DNA from: Aurantimonas sp. 22II-16-19i
Lineage (GTDB): Bacteria > Pseudomonadota > Alphaproteobacteria > Rhizobiales > Rhizobiaceae
Assembly: GCF_002088275.1 (NCBI RefSeq)
Contig: NZ_AQQS01000009.1
Coordinates: 62,001 to 126,000, forward strand
Reading direction: 5' to 3'
DNA length: 64,000 bases
In this document: positions 16,907-25,651 of the stretch, piece by piece
How the letters are laid out: each line of letters opens with the position of its first letter
Position numbering within the stretch: position 1 is the first letter of the stretch
Position numbers and translations under genes: made by a program
Notes under the pieces: generated by a model
What the model saw: the letters and a program-made list of their open reading frames with translations, nothing else
Database searches by the model: none
What the model was told of the DNA's origin: nothing

Positions 16907-16960
16907 TTGACATTGGTGTGCAGACGGTGAAGTTTTGCCCTGCTATTGAACAAATGCTCA
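16907..16960 (+). promoter_or_regulatory. Candidate promoter and SorC-type operator upstream of smoE
   Basis: A TTGACA hexamer lies at 16907-16912, but the hexamer 17 bases downstream (aagttt) is a poor -10. Just before the ribosome-binding site is tgaacaaatgctca (16947-16960), a 14-base near-palindrome with one mismatched pair; SorC/DeoR-family regulators commonly bind such TGAnCA-type sites. The rest of the 300-base gap back to parD holds nothing else I can support. Confidence 0.4.
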
Positions 16961-16981
16961 TCTCAGAGCTGGGAGGCTTTC

Positions 16982-18304
16982 ATGAGATTTTCCATGCTGA
17001 CGGCGAGCGCGATTGCGCTGATCGCCGTCGCGGCGACGTCCGCTCAGGCGCAGACGACGCTGACGATCGGCACCGTCAACAACTCCGACATGATCCGGAT
17101 GCAGGGCCTGACGCCCGAATTCGAGAAGGCCCATCCGGACATCAAGGTGAACTGGGTCACGCTGGAGGAGAACATCCTGCGCCAGCGCGTCACCACCGAC
17201 ATCGCCACCGGTGGCGGCCAGTTCGACGTGATGACCATCGGCACCTACGAAGTGCCGATCTGGGCCAAGCAGGAATGGCTGAAGCCGCTCGACGGCCTCG
17301 GCGACGACTATGACGTCGACGACCTGATCCCGGCGATCCGCTCGGCGCTGTCCAACGACGACAAGCTCTACGCCGCGCCGTTCTATGCCGAGAGCGTCCT
17401 GACGCTCTACCGCAAGGACCTCTTCGAGAAGGCCGGGCTGACCATGCCCGAGAAGCCGACCTGGGACTTCATCGCGGAAGCCGCCGAAAAGGTCACCGAC
17501 AAGGAAGCCGGCGTCTATGGCATCTGCCTGCGCGGCAAGCCGGGCTGGGGCGAGAACATGGCCTTCCTCGGCAACATGGCCCGCGAATTCGGCGCCAACT
17601 ATTTCGACGCCGACTGGAAGCCGCAGTTCGAGAGCGAGGGCTGGAAGAAGGCCGTCACCCTCTATGTCGACCTGATGACCAAATACGGCCCTCCGGGCGC
17701 CGCCTCCAACGGCTTCAACGAGAACCTGCAGCTGTTCGGACAGGGCAAGTGCGGCATGTGGATGGACGCCTCCGTCGCGGCCTCCTTCGTGACCGATCCC
17801 AAGCAGAGCCAGGTGCCCGACCAGGTCGGCTTCGCAGCCGCACCCTGCGGCGTCGAGGGTTGCCCGAACGACGGCTTCAACTGGCTGTGGGCGTGGTCGC
17901 TGGCGATCCCGAACTCCTCGCAGAAGGCCGATGCGGCGCAGACCTTCATCTCCTGGGCGACGTCGAAGGAATATCTCGAGCTCGTCGCCGAGAAGGAAGG
18001 CTGGGCGAACGTGCCTCCCGGCACCCGGACCTCGCTCTACGAGAACGAGAACTACACCAAGGCGGCGCCCTTCGCCGATGCGACGCTGAACGCCATCCAG
18101 CATGCCGATCCCTCGCCGACCGACGACAAGCCCTATTACGGCCTGCAGTTCGCGGCGATCCCCGAGTTCCAGGGTCTGGGCACGGCGGTTGGCCAGCAGA
18201 TGGCGGCGGCGCTTTCGGGCTCCACCACGGTCGACCAGGCGCTGAGCCAGGCCCAGGCGATCGCCACCCGCGAGATGACCCGCGGCGGCTACATCAAGAA
18301 CTGA
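16982..18304 (+). CDS. smoE: Polyol (sorbitol/mannitol) ABC transporter substrate-binding protein
   Basis: A 440-residue family-1 solute-binding protein with a Sec signal (MRFSMLTASAIALIAVAATSAQA). It closely resembles SmoE/MtlE proteins of Rhodobacter and rhizobia in segments such as GGGQFDVMTIGTYEVPIWA and GLQFAAIPEFQGLGTAVGQQ near the end. It binds sorbitol, mannitol or related polyols in the periplasm. The ATG at 16982 follows a gggagg ribosome-binding site. It heads the smoEFGK operon that ends with mannitol 2-dehydrogenase. Confidence 0.92.
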   Translation: MRFSMLTASAIALIAVAATSAQAQTTLTIGTVNNSDMIRMQGLTPEFEKAHPDIKVNWVTLEENILRQRVTTDIATGGGQFDVMTIGTYEVPIWAKQEWLKPLDGLGDDYDVDDLIPAIRSALSNDDKLYAAPFYAESVLTLYRKDLFEKAGLTMPEKPTWDFIAEAAEKVTDKEAGVYGICLRGKPGWGENMAFLGNMAREFGANYFDADWKPQFESEGWKKAVTLYVDLMTKYGPPGAASNGFNENLQLFGQGKCGMWMDASVAASFVTDPKQSQVPDQVGFAAAPCGVEGCPNDGFNWLWAWSLAIPNSSQKADAAQTFISWATSKEYLELVAEKEGWANVPPGTRTSLYENENYTKAAPFADATLNAIQHADPSPTDDKPYYGLQFAAIPEFQGLGTAVGQQMAAALSGSTTVDQALSQAQAIATREMTRGGYIKN

Positions 18305-18329
18305 TCGCCGAGCGATCATGAGACGGGCA

Positions 18330-18355
18330 CGGGCGGCCGCCAAACGAGCCGCCCG
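18330..18355 (+). promoter_or_regulatory. Post-binding-protein hairpin after smoE
   Basis: An 8-bp GC stem (18330-18337 with 18348-18355) with a 10-base loop lies 25 bases after the smoE stop, inside the 288-base gap before smoF. No T-run follows. It probably stabilises smoE mRNA or partly terminates transcription. The remainder of the gap shows no gene. Confidence 0.5.
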
Positions 18356-18592
18356 GCCATTCCTGCCGGGAGGAAGACCGGATTCTCGACAAGCCCGGCC
18401 GGCGACGGCGGCTCCCGAATTCGTTCCTGAACGACCTTCCTTCCTCCCGATGCTCACGGTCATTCGGCCCGGCCCTGCCGAGCCGCGACGGGCCGTCACG
18501 ACGACAGGGAAGCGGCCCGGCGCCCATTTTCGGCGGCCCGCTTCGATTGGACCGCCATCATGCCGATGCGCGGCGGCAGAACGGGCAATGCC

Positions 18593-19465
18593 ATGGCCAC
18601 CTTGCACACCAAGAACGCGGCGCGCACGATGATGGCGCCGGCGGTGATCGTCCTCCTGATCTGGATGATCGTGCCGCTGGCGATGACGCTGTATTTCTCG
18701 ACGCTGAACTACACGCTCTACAACCCGTTCTCGACGCCCTTCGTCGGCTTCGAGAACTACAGCTACTTCCTCGCCGACCCGACCTTTCTCGCGGCGCTGG
18801 CCAACACGCTGGTCCTCGTCCTCGGCGTCCTCGCCATCACGGTGATCGGCGGCATCCTCATCGCGCTCCTGCTCGACCAGGACTTCTACGGCGTCAACAT
18901 CGTCCGGCTGCTCGTCATCGCGCCGTTCTTCGTCATGCCGACCGTCGCGGCCCTGGTCTGGAAGAACATGATGATGAACCCGGTCTATGGCGTCATCGGC
19001 CAGTTGCTGCAGGCGATCGGCATCGCCCCGATCGACTGGATGACCGACGTGCCGCTCCTGTCGATCGTCATCATCGTCGCCTGGCAGTGGCTGCCTTTCG
19101 CGACGCTGATCCTCCTCACCGCCCTGCAGTCGCTGTCGACGGACCAGAAGGAAGCCGCGGAGATGGACGGGGCGGGGGCCCTGTCGATCTTCTGGTACAT
19201 CACGCTTCCCCACATGAGCCGGGCGATCACCGTCGTCATCCTGATCCAGACGATCTTCCTTCTGTCGATCTATGCCGAGATCCTGGTGACCACCCAGGGC
19301 GGGCCGGGCTCGCAGTCGACCAACATCACCTATCTCGTGGCCCAGCAGGCGACCTCCTACGGCGACATCGGCGCGGCGTCGGCCGGCGGCATCGTCGCCG
19401 TCATCCTCGCCAACATCGTCGCGATCTTCCTCGTCCGCCTCATCGGCAAGAACCTCGACGCCTGA
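18593..19465 (+). CDS. smoF: Polyol ABC transporter permease
   Basis: A 290-residue permease of the MalF-like family with six hydrophobic segments. The EAA loop is KEAAEMDGAGALSIFWYI near residues 190-210. The start at 18593 (MATLHTKNAARTMMAPAV) is preferred because SmoF proteins usually begin like this; an in-frame ATG at 18560 would add 11 residues without a better ribosome-binding site. It forms the channel with the next gene product. Confidence 0.9.
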   Translation: MATLHTKNAARTMMAPAVIVLLIWMIVPLAMTLYFSTLNYTLYNPFSTPFVGFENYSYFLADPTFLAALANTLVLVLGVLAITVIGGILIALLLDQDFYGVNIVRLLVIAPFFVMPTVAALVWKNMMMNPVYGVIGQLLQAIGIAPIDWMTDVPLLSIVIIVAWQWLPFATLILLTALQSLSTDQKEAAEMDGAGALSIFWYITLPHMSRAITVVILIQTIFLLSIYAEILVTTQGGPGSQSTNITYLVAQQATSYGDIGAASAGGIVAVILANIVAIFLVRLIGKNLDA

Positions 19466-19478
19466 GGGAGGGCACACC

Positions 19479-20309
19479 ATGGCACGCAACGTTTCCACGG
19501 GCCGCAAGATCGGCACCACGGTCCTCGCCTGGTTCGTCGGGCTGGTGATCTTCTTCCCGATCCTGTGGACCTTCCTCACCTCGTTCAAGAGCGAGCTGCA
19601 GGCGATCTCGATCCCGCCGGTCTTCATCGGCTTCGACTGGACGCTGGAGAACTACCAGACCATCCAGACCCAATCGAACTACCTGCATTTCATGATGAAT
19701 TCGATCTACCTGTCGCTCGGCTCGACGGCGCTGGGGCTGATCGTCGCCGTTCCGGCCGCCTGGGCGATGGCGTTCTCGCCGACCAAGCGCACCAAGGACG
19801 TGCTGCTCTGGATGCTGTCGACCAAGATGCTGCCCGCCGTCGGCGTCCTGATCCCGGTCTATCTGATGTTCATCCGGTTCGGCCTCCTGGACTCCCGGCT
19901 GGGGCTGATCGTCGTCCTCTTCCTGATCAACCTGCCGATCATCGTCTGGATGCTCTACACCTACTTCAAGGAGATCCCCGGCGAGATCCTGGAGGCGGCC
20001 CGCATGGACGGGGCGAATCTTCGCAAGGAGATCACCCAGGTGCTGGCGCCGATGGCGGTGCCGGGCATCGCCTCGACGATCCTCCTCAACGTCATCCTGT
20101 CCTGGAACGAGGCCTTCTGGACGCTGAACCTCACGACGTCGAACGCGGCGCCGCTGACCGCCTTCATCGCGTCCTTCTCCTCGCCCCAGGGCAATTTCTA
20201 CGCCAAGCTTTCGGCCGCCTCCATGCTCGCCATTGCCCCGATCCTGATCGTCGGCTGGTTCTCGCAGAAGCAGCTGGTGCGCGGCCTCACCTTCGGCGCC
20301 GTCAAGTAA
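19479..20309 (+). CDS. smoG: Polyol ABC transporter permease
   Basis: A 276-residue MalG-type permease with six hydrophobic segments and an EAA motif ([20 protein letters not shown] near residue 175). It starts 13 bases after smoF and is followed after 11 bases by the ATPase gene, so smoFGK is a tight unit. Confidence 0.9.
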   Translation: MARNVSTGRKIGTTVLAWFVGLVIFFPILWTFLTSFKSELQAISIPPVFIGFDWTLENYQTIQTQSNYLHFMMNSIYLSLGSTALGLIVAVPAAWAMAFSPTKRTKDVLLWMLSTKMLPAVGVLIPVYLMFIRFGLLDSRLGLIVVLFLINLPIIVWMLYTYFKEIPGEILEAARMDGANLRKEITQVLAPMAVPGIASTILLNVILSWNEAFWTLNLTTSNAAPLTAFIASFSSPQGNFYAKLSAASMLAIAPILIVGWFSQKQLVRGLTFGAVK

Positions 20310-20320
20310 GGAATGTTGTC

Positions 20321-21325
20321 ATGGGACAGATCCATCTCGAGAAGGTTCGCAAGGCCTTCGGCGACGTCGTCATCATCCCCGAACTGGACCTCGAGATCGA
20401 GGACGGCGAATTCGTCGTCTTCGTCGGCCCGTCCGGCTGCGGCAAGTCCACGCTCCTCCGGCTGATCGCCGGGCTCGAGGACGTCACCGGCGGCAAGATC
20501 GTCATCGACGGCAAGGACGCCACCGAGCTGCCGCCGGCCAAGCGCGGCCTTGCCATGGTGTTCCAGTCCTATGCGCTCTATCCGCATATGAGCGTGCGCA
20601 AGAACATCGCCTTTCCGCTGAAGATGGCGGGCATGGAGAAGGCCGAGATCGACAAGCGGGTCGACTATGCGGCGAAGACGCTGAACCTCGACAACTACAT
20701 CGACCGGCGGCCGGCGCAGCTCTCCGGCGGCCAGCGCCAGCGCGTCGCGATCGGCCGGGCGATCGTGCGCGAGCCGGAGGCGTTCCTCTTCGACGAGCCG
20801 CTGTCGAATCTCGACGCCGCCTTGCGGGTGGGAATGCGGCTGGAGATCTCCGAGCTGCACCAGCGGCTGAAGACGACGATGGTCTACGTCACCCACGACC
20901 AGGTCGAGGCGATGACCATGGCCGACAAGATCGTCGTCCTGCGCGCCGGCAACATCGAGCAGGTCGGCTCGCCGCTGGAACTCTACACGGCGCCGCGCAA
21001 CACCTTCGTCGCCGGCTTCATCGGCTCGCCGAAGATGAACCTGATCGGCGGCGCCGAGGCCGGAAAATTCAATGCGGCGACCATGGGCATCCGGCCGGAG
21101 CATGTGCGGCTGTCGACCAGCGAGGGCGCCTGGAAGGGCACGGTGAAGGTCTCCGAGCATCTCGGCTCGGACACCTTCCTGCATGTCGAATCGCCGGTCC
21201 ATGACGAGCCGTTGACCGTGCGCGCCGGCGGCGAGTTCCCGGTGCATAGCGGCGACGTCGTCTATCTCACGCCGGAGCCGGACAAGGTCCACCGCTTCGA
21301 CGCCAACGGCCTCGCTCTGCGCTGA
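20321..21325 (+). CDS. smoK: Polyol ABC transporter ATP-binding protein
   Basis: A 334-residue MalK/UgpC-family ATPase. Walker [10 protein letters not shown] is near residue 36, the signature [15 protein letters not shown] near 133, Walker [12 protein letters not shown] near 155, and the H-loop [10 protein letters not shown] near 190. The MalK-type C-terminal domain (about 235-334) begins at the [10 protein letters not shown] boundary. The start is the ATG at 20321; upstream in-frame sequence belongs to smoG in another frame. Confidence 0.92.
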   Translation: MGQIHLEKVRKAFGDVVIIPELDLEIEDGEFVVFVGPSGCGKSTLLRLIAGLEDVTGGKIVIDGKDATELPPAKRGLAMVFQSYALYPHMSVRKNIAFPLKMAGMEKAEIDKRVDYAAKTLNLDNYIDRRPAQLSGGQRQRVAIGRAIVREPEAFLFDEPLSNLDAALRVGMRLEISELHQRLKTTMVYVTHDQVEAMTMADKIVVLRAGNIEQVGSPLELYTAPRNTFVAGFIGSPKMNLIGGAEAGKFNAATMGIRPEHVRLSTSEGAWKGTVKVSEHLGSDTFLHVESPVHDEPLTVRAGGEFPVHSGDVVYLTPEPDKVHRFDANGLALR

Positions 21326-21553
21326 CCCGGCGCAGGCCCGAGCCGGAGGGTGAGGGCCCGCGACCGCGAGAGATGACGCAGAGACGGAGCCACGGAGCGG
21401 GACGGCGATCGGAGCCGGCCGCGTCACGCTCCCGGACAGGACGCAGCGCGCGTCATGCCGCCAGCCGGCGGATGCGCCGTCGCCGTCCAGACAATACCAC
21501 CCGCGGCGCAAGGAGCGGCCGCTGGACAACCGACATCCATCAGGAGACCTGCC

Positions 21554-23026
21554 ATGAGCGTTAGGCTTTCCGCCGCCACCCTCGAAGACATCGCCGGCAC
21601 GGCGGCCGTGCCCGGCTACGATCGCGCGAAGCTTTCCCCCGGCATCCTGCATTTCGGCGTCGGCAACTTCCACCGCGCCCATCAGGCGGTCTATCTCGAC
21701 GCGCTCTTCGAGACGGGCGAGGGGCACGACTTCGCCATCGTCGGCGCCGGCGTGATGCCCTCGGACGCCGCGATGCGCGACAAGCTCGCCGGCCAGGACT
21801 ATCTCACCACCGTCGTCGAGCAGGACAACGCCCGCACCAGCGCCCGTGTCACCGGGCCGATGGTGGACATGCTGCCGGTGGGCGATACCGCGGCGATCAT
21901 CGAAACGCTCGCCGATCCGGCGATCCGGATCGTCTCGCTCACCGTCACCGAGGGCGGCTATTTCATCGATTCCGACGGCGTCTTCGAGCCGAGCCATCCG
22001 GCGATCGCCGCCGACGGCGCCAACCCCGACGCGCCGAAGACCGTCTTCGGGCTGATCGGCGCCGGGCTGAAGCTGCGCCGCGAGCGGGGCGTCCAGCCCT
22101 TCACCGTGATGTCCTGCGACAACATCCCGCACAATGGCAAGGTCTGCCGGGCGGCCGTCGTCGGCACCATGCGGCTGTCCGATCCCGCCTTCGCCGACTG
22201 GATCGACACGGCCGTGTCGTTTCCGAACGGCATGGTCGACCGCATCACGCCGGCGACCAGCCAGCGCGAGATCGACCATTGCCGGGACACCTTCGGCATC
22301 GACGACGCCTGGCCGGTCTATTGCGAGGAATTCAAGCAGTGGGTGCTGGAGGACGATTTTCCCGCCGGGCGCCCGGCGCTGGAAAAGGTCGGCGTCCAGT
22401 TCGTGCCGGACGTCGCCCCTTACGAGACCATGAAGATCCGCATCCTCAATGGCGGCCATGCGATCATCGCCTATCCGGCCGGACTGATGGACGTGCATTT
22501 CGTCCATGAGGCGATGGAGACCGATCTCGTCGCGCGCTTCCTCGACAAGGTCGAGGCCGAGGAGGTGCTGCCGATCGTGCCCCCGGTGCCGGACACCGAG
22601 CTTGCCGACTACTATGCCCTGATCAAGCGGCGCTTCGCCAATCCGAAGATCGGCGACACCGTGCGCCGGCTCTGCCTCGACGGGTCGAACCGCCAGCCGA
22701 AATTCATCGTCCTGTCGATCCTCGACAATCTGAAGGCGGGTCGCGATCCGATCGGCCTCGCGCTCGAAAGCGCGCTCTGGTGCCGCTATTGCCGCGGCGT
22801 GACGGACTCAGGCGCGGTGATCGAGCCGAACGATCCGAACTGGGACCGCCTGACCGAGCGGGCCAGGGCGGCCGAGAACGACCCGATGGCCTGGCTGGCG
22901 ATGACCGACGTCTACGGCACGCTGAAGGACGAGCCGCGATTCGCGAGGCCCTTCGCCGATTGGCTGGCGATGCTAGCCGAGAAGGGCACGGCGGAAACGC
23001 TGCGGGTCTATCTCGGCGACGGCTGA
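21554..23026 (+). CDS. mtlK: Mannitol 2-dehydrogenase (long-chain polyol dehydrogenase)
   Basis: A 490-residue cytosolic enzyme of the polyol-specific long-chain dehydrogenase family. It oxidises mannitol (and often arabitol or sorbitol) to the ketose with NAD+. The N-terminal Rossmann region includes GILHFGVGNFHRAHQAVYLD. The catalytic region has KIRILNGGHA with the conserved Lys-x4-Asn-x2-His pattern near residue 300. Its substrate would be imported by SmoEFGK encoded immediately upstream; a 228-base gap without a clear terminator separates them. A frameshifted copy of its last 55 or so codons occurs at 25133-25296. Confidence 0.92.
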   Translation: MSVRLSAATLEDIAGTAAVPGYDRAKLSPGILHFGVGNFHRAHQAVYLDALFETGEGHDFAIVGAGVMPSDAAMRDKLAGQDYLTTVVEQDNARTSARVTGPMVDMLPVGDTAAIIETLADPAIRIVSLTVTEGGYFIDSDGVFEPSHPAIAADGANPDAPKTVFGLIGAGLKLRRERGVQPFTVMSCDNIPHNGKVCRAAVVGTMRLSDPAFADWIDTAVSFPNGMVDRITPATSQREIDHCRDTFGIDDAWPVYCEEFKQWVLEDDFPAGRPALEKVGVQFVPDVAPYETMKIRILNGGHAIIAYPAGLMDVHFVHEAMETDLVARFLDKVEAEEVLPIVPPVPDTELADYYALIKRRFANPKIGDTVRRLCLDGSNRQPKFIVLSILDNLKAGRDPIGLALESALWCRYCRGVTDSGAVIEPNDPNWDRLTERARAAENDPMAWLAMTDVYGTLKDEPRFARPFADWLAMLAEKGTAETLRVYLGDG

Positions 23027-23094
23027 CCGCCGGCGGTCTTCCCATTGACGGGCTTCCCGGAAAGGGAGGGCACACCCGGTCCAGCGTGAGCCGG

Positions 23095-23109
23095 ATAGGA
23101 TAAAACTAT
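23095..23109. promoter_or_regulatory. ATAG-N7-CTAT site, OxyR-like half-operator
   Basis: atag-gataaaa-ctat matches the ATAG-N7-CTAT spacing recognised by OxyR-type LysR regulators. It lies 104 bases before the small secreted-protein gene. A related sequence, atag-N7-cgat, lies at 24602-24616 beside the OxyR-like gene, and both are embedded in ggatagga.aaa. Confidence 0.45.
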
Positions 23110-23212
23110 CGGAATTTCCTGTCTCTTCTATTAGATCCGATCGCGCCTGCTCTCCAAGTCTTCGTCATGGCGGCTGCCTGCCGCCGGTGAGAGACGATGA
23201 TGGGAGAGTGCG

Positions 23213-23497
23213 ATGCCGAGACTGACAGCTTCGACCCTGCTTGCGAGCGGCCTTCTTCTGGTCGCGGGGCCGGCCAGCGCGATGGTGAAGGTGACCAACG
23301 AGACCGACTCTGCCTGGTCCGTGACCTTCGATCACGGGACGGAAGAGAACCGTCACGAGGTGGAGCCCGGCGCGACGGCGCAAGAGGCCTGCCCGAATGG
23401 CTGCGCCGTCCGCTTCCGCGGTCATGACTTCGTCGCCGTGAATGGGGACGAGCTTGCGATTCAGGCGGGAGTCTGGCGACCCGTCAAGACGAACTGA
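23213..23497 (+). CDS. Small secreted protein of unknown function
   Basis: A 94-residue protein with a Sec signal peptide (MPRLTASTLLASGLLLVAGPASA, cleavage near 23), leaving about 70 residues. The mature part (MVKVTNETDSAWSVTFDHG) contains one cysteine pair in QEACPNGCAVRF and has an immunoglobulin-like or pilin-like beta character judged by eye. I recognise no family. It is preceded by gggagag and by the ATAG-N7-CTAT site. It is flanked by mtlK upstream and a convergent OxyR-like regulator downstream. Confidence 0.65.
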   Translation: MPRLTASTLLASGLLLVAGPASAMVKVTNETDSAWSVTFDHGTEENRHEVEPGATAQEACPNGCAVRFRGHDFVAVNGDELAIQAGVWRPVKTN

Positions 23498-23655
23498 CCG
23501 CAGGCGGTTCTCCGGAGGGCGGCTGCCGCCGGGCACGTGATGCACCGGCGGGGCCGTCATGCGGGGTTCAAAGGATCGTTGGTGATCCCGCGCCTCAGGA
23601 CGCTCCGGCGCCGCGCGGGCGAATGACCCTGTCCGACCCGTTCAATGGAGCATCG

Positions 23656-24585
23656 TCATTCCAGCGTGATGCCGGGACAGCCCTTTCCAGCTATCTCGCG
23701 CATCACCGCCGCGAACTTCTCGAAGACCTGGACCTGCCCGGATCGCTCGCGCCACACGAGGCCGATGGATCGCGTGATGGGACGTCCGGCAAGCGGGACG
23801 ACCACAACGTCGGAGCGGCCGGTCACCTCCGACTGGACGTAGAGGGCGGGCAGGAACGTCAGCCCCATTCCCATCCCGACCATCTGACGCAGGGCGTCCA
23901 GACTCGTGCCCTCATATTCGCTCAGGAACCGTGCCCCGTGCTCATCGCAGAGCGCGCGGATCTTGTCATGCAGGTGGAAGCCGCTGCGCATGCCCAGAAC
24001 CGGGCGTCCGCGCAACTCCTCGGGATCGATGCTGGCGCGTCCGGCGAAGGGATCGTCGGCGGCTACGGCCACATAGAGCCTCTCGCGAAACAAGCGCCTG
24101 ACGACGAGATCGTCGCCCGAGACCGGGAGCTGGGCGAGGATGACGTCGTGCTTTCCTTCCCGCAGTTCCCGCTCGAGTTCGAGCGGCATCGCATCGCGGA
24201 TGTAGAGCCGGAGCGAGGCATGGTCGCGGTGCAGATGCGCGACCACCTGAGGAAGGATGTAGGGTCCGAGTGTCGGCTTGGCGCCGAGATGGATCGTGCC
24301 GACGACGCCGTCCTGGCAGATCTCGGCGAACTGGGTCATGGCGCGGATCTCCTCCATCACCGTCGCCGCATGCGCCGCGATCCTCCTGCCTGGCGCGGTC
24401 AGGACCACGCCGCTGCGGCCGCGCTCGACGAGGCGAATGCCGAGGCCTGCCTCCAGCGCCTGCAACTGCGCGCTCAGCGAGGGCTGGGCCATGCCGCAGC
24501 GCTGCGCCGCCTGGCCGAAATGGAGCGTACGGGAGATTTCGAGCAGGCACTGCAACTGGCGCAGACTGGGCAGCTTGCGAGACAT
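23656..24585 (-). CDS. LysR regulator, OxyR-like without the peroxidatic cysteine
   Basis: A 309-residue LysR-type regulator. The HTH spans residues 5-65 (FGQAAQRCGMAQPSLSAQLQALE) and the effector domain about 90-300. The effector domain is of the OxyR type (EYEGTSLDALRQMVGMGMGLTFLP). In E. coli OxyR the redox pair is Cys199 and Cys208 in GHCLRDQAMGFC. Here the aligned residues are His204 and Cys213 (GFHLHDKIRALC), so the disulfide switch cannot form in the usual way. It may sense another ligand or be a paralogue of a true OxyR. It is divergent from the DUF465 gene and convergent with the secreted-protein gene. Confidence 0.85.
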   Translation of the reverse strand: MSRKLPSLRQLQCLLEISRTLHFGQAAQRCGMAQPSLSAQLQALEAGLGIRLVERGRSGVVLTAPGRRIAAHAATVMEEIRAMTQFAEICQDGVVGTIHLGAKPTLGPYILPQVVAHLHRDHASLRLYIRDAMPLELERELREGKHDVILAQLPVSGDDLVVRRLFRERLYVAVAADDPFAGRASIDPEELRGRPVLGMRSGFHLHDKIRALCDEHGARFLSEYEGTSLDALRQMVGMGMGLTFLPALYVQSEVTGRSDVVVVPLAGRPITRSIGLVWRERSGQVQVFEKFAAVMREIAGKGCPGITLE

Positions 24586-24601
24586 CGTCGCTTTCCGATG
24601 G

Positions 24602-24631
24602 ATAGGAAAATCCGATCGAACGTAAGATCGG
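24602..24631. promoter_or_regulatory. Inverted repeats in the lysR / DUF465 divergent region
   Basis: An ATAG-N7-CGAT element (24602-24616) overlaps a ccgatc-N8-gatcgg inverted repeat (24612-24631). LysR proteins usually bind their own upstream region at T-N11-A sites, so autoregulation is likely. Confidence 0.45.
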
Positions 24632-24698
24632 CGCCTTCTCCCATCAATCGCCGGATATGCCCATCTGCCTTTTGTCGATGACGATGAAGGAGGAAGAG

Positions 24699-24929
24699 AT
24701 GATCGTCGAACGCAAGGCGCTCAAGTTGCGCGAGCGCATGAACAAGCTGACGGACCGCAAGGCGCAGATCGAACGGCGCATCGTCGAGGAGATGCGGCGT
24801 CCCCTGCCGGATTCCGTCCGTCTGGCGACGCTGAAGCGCCTGCGCCTGCGCATGAAGGACGAGGTCGCGGCGATCGGCAGACAGTTGCGTCCGCGCCTGC
24901 CGCGCCCTTCGCAGCCGTCCTTCTCGTAA
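24699..24929 (+). CDS. Small YdcH/DUF465 family protein
   Basis: A 76-residue, highly charged, helical protein. KALKLRERMNKLTDRKAQIERRI and RRPLPDSVRLATLKRLRLRMKDE match the DUF465 (YdcH) pattern. The family has no established function and is probably a coiled-coil partner protein. The start at 24699 is set by an aaggagg ribosome-binding site with 5-base spacing; an in-frame longer version is possible. It is divergent from the OxyR-like gene. Confidence 0.75.
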   Translation: MIVERKALKLRERMNKLTDRKAQIERRIVEEMRRPLPDSVRLATLKRLRLRMKDEVAAIGRQLRPRLPRPSQPSFS

Positions 24930-25651
24930 GGCGGCGCGAGCGAGCGGGCGGATTTCCGGTGCCGGCGATCCACAGCGAGATGACCCGCCATGCCGGGCCA
25001 CCGCCCGGCATAGAGGGCCGCCGGCTTCAGGGCCATCAATGCTCCGCCCGTTGCTTCGCGCCGAAACGTCGGCTGTCTTGCTGTCGATCGCGCCGAGCGA
25101 TCCACCTTGGGGCGAGATGGTGAGCGAGCCAGGGTGACCGACAGCAATCCCTCGGCCCGGCTGTCGATGACTGCGGTCGACGGCTCGCTGAAGGAAGAGC
25201 CGCGCTTTGCCGGGCTTTTTTGCGAGATGGCTGACTATGCGCGCGGAGAAGGGCACCGCGGCGACGCTGCGGGCCTATCTCTGCGAGAATCGGCTTCGCG
25301 GCCGCCGGCGCGACGGACGGTGCTCGTCAAAAGACGGGGAGCCACGGCCGGAGCGGCCCGGAGCCTTGGCGTATGCCCATCGCCGCGCGCTCTCACCGGA
25401 GAGGTCGCTACAGTCGGATTGCGAGCAGCTCGAAGGCGGCGATGACCGGTCTCGGCGAGGATCCATTTGCCGAAACTTCTTGCGTCGGCGTCTGGAGCAC
25501 TTATCTCACTGTGATAGGAGCAGAACGGCGCTCGTCCGAGCGACGATCGTTCTGTGCCTGACCATCCTTCGGATTGATCTTCCACCCGCTGCTGACCGTT
25601 GCCCCTCGCATCGAGGGACGGCCCCAGACGCCCCAAATTGGACGCCCGCTC
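24930..25651. other. Intergenic region with gene debris
   Basis: This 720-base stretch between the DUF465 and desaturase genes holds no intact gene. Bases 25133-25296 are a decayed mannitol dehydrogenase 3' end. A short palindrome tcac-t-gtga (25506-25514), inside tatc-N7-gata (25502-25516), may be an operator or promoter element for the desaturase. The rest shows nothing identifiable. Confidence 0.5.
25133..25296 (+). pseudogene. Frameshifted 3' fragment of a mannitol dehydrogenase gene
   Basis: Translation gives LSMTAVDGSLKEEPRFAGLF up to a six-T run at 25216-25221. After a one-base shift it continues ARWLTMRAEKGTAATLRAYL. Together these align with the last 55 or so residues of the intact mtlK product (MTDVYGTLKDEPRFARPF, then ADWLAMLAEKGTAETLRVYL). 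Only this C-terminal end remains and the frame is broken at the T-run. Divergence in sequence argues for an old duplication or a related dehydrogenase gene rather than a recent copy. It cannot encode an enzyme. Confidence 0.8.

Noticed and set aside
16958-19627. Long open frame antisense to smoE-smoF (about 889 codons)
   Set aside because: Same reason: low-complexity Arg/Asp/Gly-rich product lying opposite well-supported transporter genes.
23027-23060. gaccgccggcggtc palindrome after mtlK as a terminator
   Set aside because: It is self-complementary without a loop and has no T-run, so it was not listed as a terminator, although rho-dependent ending there is possible.
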